From Fusarium oxysporum f. sp. lycopersici 4287 (Eukaryota; Ascomycota; Sordariomycetes; Hypocreales; Nectriaceae): a stretch of 64,000 nucleotides of DNA. How positions within the stretch are numbered: position 1 is the stretch's first letter; the number at the start of each line of letters is the position of its first letter. The stretch is from NCBI RefSeq assembly GCF_000149955.1, contig NC_030989.1:4662402-4726401 (forward strand), given 5' to 3'. Positions 55,708 through 64,000 of this stretch are shown piece by piece. The notes under the pieces were generated by a model that had not been told where the DNA came from, made no database searches, and saw only the letters and a program-made list of their open reading frames with translations. A program made the translations under genes and the position numbers.

Positions 55708-56264
55708 GTTAGGAGAGCAAAACAGAGAACCTAAAGAAGGGAGACTTTGAGGAATCAGACTTACTTTATCAGTCTGACCTCATCAGGAATTGTGGACTGG
55801 AATGATAGAGCAAAGTGGCGTTTACGCTCTGACGACTTCGAATTCTCCCGGTCAAGTCGAACTTCAAAGAATACTAAGGTTCTTAAGTCCGGGACTAGTG
55901 CACCGGGTGAAAGAGATTATCTTTCGGCCACTTGACCTCTTCAGCATAGGTAATTCATAACCAGGGCTGCAGCATTCCAGTTATCGATTAAGCTCAACCG
56001 TGCGCAAATAGGGGCACTATATTTTGTTCATAATCTTGTGAATCGTAATTATGAAGTCAATGATTATTAAGTCGGCGAGAATGCAAACACTTTAAATGTC
56101 TGTAGATTTACTGCAAACTTGTAGGGAGAATATAACCATGTCCTACCTTCCTGTATTTCGTTGCAGACTGAACGGGAGCTGGCCACCTGTAACATTATGA
56201 GCCATAGTTAATGTCACTAACCCGGCTTCCCTTCCTTCTTCCGAATGATGACATAGAGCCACTA
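55708..56264. other. Intergenic region
   Basis: About 560 bp between the CFEM receptor start and the E2-like gene stop. AT-rich in places; no supportable gene. Confidence 0.4.
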
Positions 56265-57041
56265 TCAGGCGTCGGACAGCCTTGCTAGAATATCGCCTTG
56301 ATAGGCTTCCTCAAGAGTATAGTCTTCGCCATTATTGCGATCAATTCCAACGTACTTGAATGCCTCGACGACAGATTCTTTATCATATCCCAGAATGACG
56401 AATTGATCGATGAGATTGCGATTGTATCCTCCGTAACTAGCACTATTAATGATTAGTGGTGCTTTTTTTCGTGGAACAAAAGGAAGAGGTAATTGAGAAA
56501 CAAACCTATCCGTTTCCGTAGCTGGGGCTGCCGCATACTTTACAGCCCACTCTTGAGCTCTTTCTTTGAAGACAGAATTGATCCTCAAGAACAGCGTGTT
56601 TGCATCTTCATTGACAGGAAAAGTTGAGTCAGGTTGCTGAAGTAGCCTGACTATTGTGTCCAAGGCTGTTTTGATAGTATTTGTTGGTCCCCATGAGCCG
56701 AGAGCGCCTGGTGCAATCTCACCCTACTATTGTCAGTCCTATCACCCGGCAAGAGGCTATCATATGCGCTGTGTTGTGTGATATCATACCGTTTCATGAT
56801 GGACATTTGGATGATATATCTTTTGATTAAACTTCATTGACGGCTTCTCAAATGGATAGCCATCGGGGATTGATACATTGATGGTGTAAGTACCTCCAGA
56901 GTAGGGTGTACCTGGGGGAATTGGCAGAGAGGCTTCAAGACGAGTTAAATCTCCCTGGTTGTATGGATGTGGATTATAACTGGTGTGCTGAAAATCCTGC
57001 AGTTCTTTGGCAACTCGTTTTAGACGCGAACTCATCGCCAT
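56265..57041 (-). CDS. Ubc1-like ubiquitin-conjugating enzyme fold without catalytic Cys, with UBA domain
   Basis: Exons 56790-57041, 56506-56723 and 56265-56442 give 215 residues, the length of yeast Ubc1; the ATG at 57041 (or 57035) is used. The UBC fold has RLKRVAKELQDF, PPGTPYSGGTYTI, YPFEKPSMKFNQKIYHPNV (HPN motif kept) and LGSWGPTNTIKTALDTIV. The canonical G-x-I-C-L active site reads GEIAPGAL here: Cys is replaced by Ala. The C-terminal helix is followed by a UBA domain (YNRNLIDQFVILGYDKESV). Classical Ubc1/UBE2K has E2 plus UBA. Without the Cys it cannot carry ubiquitin and should act, if at all, as a UEV-like adaptor. Confidence 0.82.
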
Positions 57042-57892
57042 TTTGAAAGCATTAATTGAGAGATATCTGGGAGTGGGTCGGGTCAATGCGAGAAGGAGTA
57101 TTAATGAAGGAAAGTCTCTAATTTATCAAGGAAAAAGCAAGAATGTAAGCCAAGCAGGTAGAAGATACCACGTGTTGTTAACGGAAAATGGATAACTTAA
57201 GACAACCACATCTATTCTTGATTGGCCAGCCAAAGCCATAAAATGCAAAATGAAGCACTATCATAGATGCGGACTATTGGAGAAGTCTGGACCTATACCT
57301 GCCACTCTTGCACGGGATTAGCCTGAAACTATTGGAACGAGTTAGCCCCCATGGCGAGTGCTCGTTTTGCTGCTTGAAAGCCGAATCGGCAAGTGGAGAA
57401 TCTTTAATCCCATCGACGGTACATTTACAAGACCCGAAGCTAATCAGCCACCAATTCAACACCCGATAACGACGAATCACCTACGGAACCAGCGCCAATA
57501 AAATGAGACCGCTACGCGCTCAACGGCACAAGCGGGACTGCCGATCCTTAAATTGAGCCAGTGTAAACTCCTCACCCAGAAACTAGAGCAGACTCCTGCA
57601 GAAAGTGGCTGTTACAGACCCTGGGAATTGAACGGGAGCTGAAAACATCCCTGCTTTACACTAACCTATCTGGAATAATACACTAATGCGCCTTGATGGG
57701 CTATCACAACGGCCGTCAGTTCACCATGCCCCAGGCTATAAAGTGTCAAGGGAGACGGGAGATGGCCTGATTGGGATAAGCATGCGCCGAGGCTTGAACC
57801 ACCTAACTAAATCTTAGTTCCCGCACTCTACAGCCTTCACTGTCTTCCACCATTTCATCTTGAGTATAACTCGGTAAACGCATGGAATCACA
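57042..57892. other. Intergenic region between divergent E2-like and NOV-like genes
   Basis: About 850 bp, probably holding both promoters. No supportable gene. Confidence 0.4.
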
Positions 57893-60800
57893 ATGAGCGT
57901 CATTTTTGGGGCCCAGGCCAGTGACGAAGCGCAACAGCTTATAGAGAAGATAGCTGTGGGCCATGGCTACATCGAGGCGGCAAAGCTGGATGCGATGCCA
58001 CCCGATGTACGACGGGTTGTAGAGGAAGCTCTGAAGAGCAATTCTAAATCTCATACCGCCGCTACAGAGTAAGTCGTCACGTCTAAGGACTTTCTCTATC
58101 TAAACTCTCGCCAGGCTTATACGTGAGTTAGCTGCGGGGAACATCAATGTTGCGTTTGAACTGCTTCAGAATGCGGACGACAACCAATACACCCGCGCAA
58201 AGGCCGCATGCGCGAATCCTGGGGCCCAGTTCATCGTTACTCAAGATATGGTAGTGATCGGCAGCAACGAAGACGGATTCACAGAGAGCAACATTAAAGC
58301 CCTTTGCGATTTCGGAAAGTCAACCAAGGCTGGCACGTCAGGCTACATCGGACAGCCAGACGTTGGTTTCAAGTCTGTTTTCACCATCGCGTCCAAAGTG
58401 CAAATAGAATCTGGCCCTTTCTCATTCTATCTCCAGCACGAGGATGGAGATTCAGGCGTCGGAATGGTTAGACCTCACTGGACCGAACCACCTGTTCTTC
58501 CGGACTCTGTGAGGGAACATGAAGCTTATGGGGGCCTGTTCGGGAACCGGACAAGAATCATCCTGTTTCTGAAGGATCAGAATAGGGACAACCTACGGAG
58601 TAACTTCATCAACCAGCTTTGGGATACACCAGAGAGTGTGCTGCTCTTCATGAGAAACCTGCGGTCACTGAAGATTACGGTACTGGGTGAGGACAACAAA
58701 GTTCAGCGCTCGAAAGATGTACTCCTTGACAGAGACTTATTCGGTTCTGGGACTCGAATTACAACGAAAAGGAAGCTAGGTCCGAGTCAGCTGACGACAT
58801 GGAATCGCTATCTCGTCTACAAATTAACGGCAACAGGTTTGCCTGCCAACCCGAACCGAAGACCTGCTCCAGATCCTTCGGCCAATAGTTCCAATGCAGA
58901 AGTTGTACTAGCGTTTCCTGTTGATGAGAAAGGCGAGCCAATTATCGAGATCCAGAAAGTATTTGCCTTCATGCCGATTTCTGAGACCGGGTTGAGCGTC
59001 AGTATATTCGTCCGTAAGGTTCGGATACCCAGCTAATCAATATGCCTAGTTTCTTATTCACTCTGACTTCGTTGCCAATGCCACGAGACAAAAGCTTGTT
59101 ACTGTCTCAGAAAGAAACGTTCGTATCAAGCAGGCAGTCGAGGATGCAGTCGTAACGGCAGTCCAAGACCTCTGTAAGAAGCCTGGCACAGAACACAAAT
59201 GGATGCGTTTCCTTCCCCAGATCAATCGAAACGGTATAGATCCATTTTGGCTCGGATTCAATAATGTCCTACGATTGAAAATCTCCATCATACCACTTTT
59301 GCGTCCAAGAAGCCAGAAGTTTGGCAATCTCTCAAAAGCAACCTCTCTCAAGCGCCTTTCTGCAGATCAATTAGACCAGTATGGAGCACCGCTTTTGCCT
59401 GATCTAGAGCAAGAGATGTATCTGTCTTCGGGATACGAACCACAAGATCTCGATATTCTCAGTCAGTATGGATTGACTTACATGCCGAACTGGGCGATTA
59501 TATCGAGGTTGGAAGCTTTCACAAAGACTGGTGATTGGAGGACAAGAAGCTTTGAGGATCGAGACGAAGATTGGCATTCTAGACTGGCCCGTCTCATTCT
59601 GAAGCTTTGGAATGACACACAGAACGATTGGAAGACTGCAATTCGCGGCATGCATCTTATTCCCCTTGTCTCGGGGGATTTGAAACAGGCCATTATTAAC
59701 GGAAAGAAATGCGACATCTACGACAATCTGATCGAAGGCATTCCCATCCCCAGAGATCTGGATTTCCCAATGCTTCTACCAGCTGCCGCAGCGAGTCCGG
59801 ATTGTCGGAAGCTTTATGAGGTCTTTGGCCCGAAGAGTCTTGCTGTTCAGCAAGTCCGAGAAAAGATTGTAAGCATGTATAAGGATCCTGCCGAGGTGGC
59901 TAAGCTCGACTTGGCCAAGTCAAGAAACCATCTTATTTTCCTCTACAGGATTGAGCCGAAGGACTTCATCAACAAGGACGAGCAAGAAATCATGGTCGTC
60001 TTTGACCAGAAGCTACGCATCAAGCATCCAAAACAAGAATATGTCTACCTCCCTGGCGACGGAGCAGTGGCCCCAGGGAAAATTCTCAATCCTCCATTCC
60101 CAGAAGGGCTTGAGCCGCCAGATGTATCTCTCCTGCACCCGGCCTATCTTGAAGATCCACCAAGCCCATCAGCTGGTAATGAGAAATCATGGACCCAATG
60201 GCTATATCACATTATCTACTGCGAAGAAAAGATCCAACTGTTCTCTGTACGAGATCCGCCTGCAGAAGCCGACAAGACTTACTCACAAGAGTATCAATAT
60301 CTCGTCAGAGCTTGGCCAGGGCTTACGCTTCATAGACTCATGCTAAACTTCCAAAAACCAGAAGTTAAGAAGCAGTGGGTCGATGATAAGAAGGGATCTG
60401 CTCTTATGCGAAGAATGGAGTTTCTCTGCACCGATGCTGTGAGACATCCTTTAGAGGAGACCTTACTTCCGTTGCCGAAACTGTTAGAGAGGTGTAAAGA
60501 TTGCTTTGCATCAGTGGAGAGCATGCCGTTCCTCAAGCTTGATGAGCCGATGAAAGACGATGACATCCCTGCGTGGCTAGCCTTTGCAGACCATTGTGGG
60601 ATTGGGACGGAAGATGACACCAAGTTTACTCTGGCGATGCTCGGCTCTATCTCTAAGACTGTTACCGAGATGACAAGCGACATTTCACAAGCTGTAACTG
60701 ATTTGTATCTTAAGCTTGAATCTGAGGTTCCTGTTGGATCCTCGAGTGCTCCTATCGCGGTACAAACCCAGATCACGTAAGTTACCGCTCCCATTCTCGC

Positions 60801-63290
60801 CAAGGACGCAGACTAACCACAGCAGAAATTTCTTTGTTGACAACAAATGCATCCTCTGCACACCGCTAGGATCCTCAGACGTAAAGACAACTGCTCTCTG
60901 GGTTAACAGGCTGGCATGCCTATGGACTGCGCCTGATGGCATTAGTTTCTACAATCCTCTTCGATCCTTGTGGTCTCCTGTGATGGAAAGAATGGAGCCT
61001 GGAGATAGCGGAAAGTTGGAAAGTTTCTTCCGTCAAACTCTTGCGATTCGAGACATAACCCAACACGACGTAGTCAGTGAGCTCGGTCACTTATCTCGTT
61101 CCTTGGATCAAACAAATGACTACTCAGTCGTGGTTAAAAAGCTGTATACGATCCTTCAACAGCAGACAGAGAACCTCAACGAGAGCAACACGCTTATCGT
61201 CAAGTAAGGGCCGAGCAGGAAGTCTGACCTGCTTCTTCCACGACAGCTGTAACTGACGAAGTTGTAGGCGAGCCTTTCGAGATTCCTCTCTCATTTATTT
61301 ACCTCATCAAGCGACCAAGAAGTGGTACAAAGTCTCAGAGTGTATATGGTCTAGCGAAGGTGCCAACCAGGATGAAATCAGCCTGGAACCGCTTTACCCA
61401 GATCTTTTACTACTTTTCGTATCCTTTCTCGATGTTCCCAAGATGAGTGCCTCGCTCATCTATCAGCGTCTCTTGAATGTCGAAAACACTGTCCAACCTA
61501 TTCCAGAGATCAAGAAACTCCTTTGGTCACTACTCGATAGCCTGACTGCAAACAAAGGATCATCAAGTGTCTTTGCGGATAAGATAAGGATTTGCCGCGT
61601 CTTTCCGGTAAAGCTGCTGTCCGGAGAGGTTCAGCCCATGTCCGTGTTGGGAGATTTCTGTATAAATGACCGACCTGTATACGCGGCCGCATTGCAGGAT
61701 AAGGTCAACTTTCTCGACTTTTCCGTTGAGGAAGTGCATCGTCTTGAGCCTGTTATTGCGTGGTTGCGCTTGACTGGACGCTACCTCTCAAAGTCAGTAA
61801 CGGAAAAGACGTCTGTTGACGAATCTCAAGGCGTCGAGGATAGCGCTCTCGCCGAGGATATTTCTGGTAAAGCTGCAGCATTTGCCATGTTTGTCAAACA
61901 ACTTACCCAATCAACCCTTTTACAAGCTAATGAGACCGAATAGGATCGCTGCGCACTTCAGCGATGGCCAACCCACGATACGCAGCTACACCCTACCAAA
62001 CACGATACGAAAGGTAGAGGTCTTCCGTCATCCAGAGATCCAGTCTAGCATCACTTGGTATCATGAATTCAAGACTATTACAGCACCGCTGGCGAGGAGT
62101 GGGATGCACTTCCAATTGGCTCTATTCTCCAAATGGCAGTTCTACATTCCGCAAGACGACGAAGACCGCGATTTCTGCATGGCTACTGAATTTCCGAGGC
62201 TCCTCGCCGCTCAGCTCCTAGATTGTCCAGTACGTGATGTCAATTCTGAAGCTGTGATGATTGTCGCCAGTGTCATTCGCGCTAAGCTCTCCAACGTTGG
62301 ACGTATCCTTCAGCATTATGGGATATCCGAGGCTGGTGCATTGTCAAACCATGCACCAGAGCCCCCTCGTACACCAGAGAGGCGACGAGACAACGCGGCT
62401 CCCTCTCCTTCTCCATCACCGGCCCACGCAGTCATCAGATCCCCTGTCCCTGCTGTAAGCGCTGCTCAGGTAATCCGTGACGCCACTACTCCGTACCAGG
62501 CCTTGCTTATTCAGGCTGTCAATGTCGCGCGCATCTCGACGTTTCCACACAAGAATTCAGTCTTCGATATGACTGCGATTTCACAAAGTCTTGCAGAGAG
62601 TACAGCTCGTTCCGGACTGTTCAGATTCTATGTCGGAGACCAGACAGAGTGGCAGCGAATGGTAGGTGCCGCTGGGGAGTTATACGTAAGTTTTCTGGTC
62701 TTGTGAAATCATGTTTTGTTTCTAAACATCAATCCTAGGTCTTTGAGCTACTTTCCACCATTCCAAATGCCATCCCCGGATGGTCTCGAGATAACTGGCA
62801 AAGTACTGTCAGACACCATGCCAGCATACACCCTGACTACAACTCTCTTGGTAGTTGGTACGGGACAGAGCAAGGGGACCTGTTCTTTGATGACGTGACA
62901 GGAACATTCACCAGCTACCTGATCGAAAAAGGGTATCTCGAGGAGAGTTGGAGAAAAGAGCGACCGGAGTACTACATCGAAGTCAAAACCACAACATCGG
63001 GTCGTCTCGATACGCCATTTTATATGAGTAAACATCAGTACGCACGGGTAATGTCTTCAGTCCCTCGTATCCAGATATGCCTACTAACAGGGTTACAGAT
63101 GCAGTCTTTTGGTGAGAGCGTGACTACTGCTACGCAACGTCGGAAGGTGTACATCTTATTCCGCGTTCATGGTTTAGACTCAGGCCAGGTTGGTGTGAGA
63201 ATATACATAGATCTGGAGGCTTTGCGTAAGACTGGAGACTTGGTATTTGAAGCGCAGAGTTGGACAGTCACACCAAGAGCGGGATATTAG
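57893..63290 (+). CDS. NO VEIN-like protein: Hsp90-type ATPase plus DUF3883
   Basis: Nine exons (introns 58069-58114, 58998-59049, 60777-60825, 61204-61267, 61889-61943, 62686-62738, 63048-63098 are read; one junction may remain unseen) encode about 1,670 residues. The N-terminus has a GHKL ATPase: the ELLQNADDNQY N-box, DGFTESNIKALCDFGKSTK and IGQPDVGFKSVFTIAS (Gly box). A large alpha-rich middle follows. The C-terminus is DUF3883: GELYVFELL, SRDNWQST, FDDVTGTFTSYLIEKGYLE and YYIEVKTTT, where the E-x-K fits a PD-(D/E)xK-like nuclease core. This is the layout of plant NO VEIN-type and some bacterial proteins. An ATP-driven chaperone or defence-like role is possible. Confidence 0.8.
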
Positions 63291-63349
63291 TATGTGCCTA
63301 GGAGGGTTCTTTCAATAACATTGTTTCCAGCATATCTTGTATCTACCCA

Positions 63350-64000
63350 TCAGTCTTCCTTTCTCTCCTTAGGCCAGTTCATAGCTAAGACTGGCCTATA
63401 TCCACGTGCAGATTCTTCATCGGCCCTTTCAGGTGTATTCTTCAACCAAAGTACCCAGCAGATCATCAGAATGGCGGTGAGAGGGACAACAATCGCAAAA
63501 TAAATCCTCACTTGCTGGTTCTTGGATTTGAAGTCGAACATGTTGGTGGAGAAGATAGTAGCGATGAAAGCTCCAGGTAGGAAAAGAATCGTCAAGATAG
63601 ACAGCGTTTTCATCGCCTTGGAGTCTTGGAGTGATTCTCTAGCTAGCCTAGCTTGTAGATAGCTATCGTGCTGCGTGATCAAATTGTATAGCTGCCACTG
63701 TGCATCAGTCACTGGACTCAAGAGCATTGACGGTGACACTTACAACATTTCGTTGACTCTCAATCTTTCCAGGCAGACTCTCAATGTCCGAGTCCCGACT
63801 CTGAGACATTCTAGAGTATATCTCCACCACGACTCTCAGCTTACTATCGTTCTGCAAATCCTGCAGCAGTCGACTACCAAGCTCCTCCTCAAATCTTCGT
63901 CGTCGACCAAGTTCAGCAAGGTTCATGCTACACTTGTGCAATGTCATGCTCAATCTCCGGTATAGCTTACTTGCATCATCTAGCTTGCCCTCTTCTTCGA
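63350..64000 (-). CDS. CorA-like transporter, C-terminal part (continues beyond window)
   Basis: Minus-strand gene that enters from the right edge. The exon from 64000 down to 63749 or so has a charged helix (ELGRRRRFEEELGSRLLQDL) and SLPGKIESQRNV; after a short intron (about 63702-63748) follows the typical CorA-family end: a coiled stretch, MKTLSILTILFLPGAFIATI (first membrane helix), then FSTNMFDF where CorA has GMN, and a second helix (IYFAIVVPLTAILMICWVLW). It is the fungal CorA-like family used in many ankyrin or WD fused proteins. The transport ion cannot be told, and the N-terminal domain lies outside the window. Confidence 0.7.

Noticed and set aside
1..64000. tRNA, rRNA or CRISPR loci
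   Set aside because: No tRNA T-loop/acceptor pairing, rRNA-like stretch or regularly spaced repeat was found by eye.

Overview
The window is chromosomal DNA of a filamentous ascomycete, most likely a Sordariomycete close to Fusarium. This is an inference from content. Genes carry short introns of about 40-70 nt with GTRNGT donors and CTAAC-like branch points. The families present are typical of Pezizomycotina: HeLo and HET proteins, Pth11-like receptors, a class II hydrophobin, a Zn2Cys6 regulator, F-box and DUF6604 proteins, and secreted carbohydrate-active enzymes. I saw no rRNA, tRNA or CRISPR. Exon limits are hand-read from splice consensus and protein continuity.

Left arm (1-7.4 kb): a protein kinase-ankyrin gene that runs off the left edge is divergent from a HeLo-domain/kinase-like gene, followed by a HET-domain gene with ankyrin repeats inside the HET domain. 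All three belong to families linked to fungal non-self recognition and regulated cell death. 7.4-21.3 kb holds a secreted GH39-like hydrolase, a Pth11-like receptor, an SDR, an F-box protein, a salicylate-hydroxylase-like FAD monooxygenase, a broken zinc-free alcohol dehydrogenase/enoyl reductase relative, an EthD-domain protein and an unknown membrane protein.

22.5-42.5 kb is the most interesting stretch. A class II hydrophobin and a cupin lie beside a fused isocyanide synthase/2-oxoglutarate dioxygenase (PF05141 + TauD). That gene is divergent from a phenol-hydroxylase-like FAD monooxygenase, and next come an MFS transporter, an amidohydrolase, an amino-acid permease and a Zn2Cys6 regulator. 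It looks like an isocyanide biosynthetic gene cluster. The divergent promoter carries three copies of an 11-bp ATCCCNNNCGG motif, and a fourth, inverted copy lies in the cupin promoter. The permease has been cut in two by a 4.9-kb Ty1/copia retrotransposon with two LTRs that read as identical and a 5-bp target duplication, so the insertion is recent.

42.7-50.6 kb encodes secreted or wall-associated proteins: a Thr-rich PAN-like protein, aldose 1-epimerase, a GPI-type GH128 glucanase and a chitin-binding/LPMO-like protein. 50.9-64 kb holds a DUF6604 protein, a CFEM/Pth11-like receptor, a Ubc1-like E2 that lacks the catalytic cysteine, a large NO VEIN-like protein (Hsp90-type ATPase plus DUF3883 nuclease-like domain), and the end of a CorA-like transporter that leaves the window on the right.
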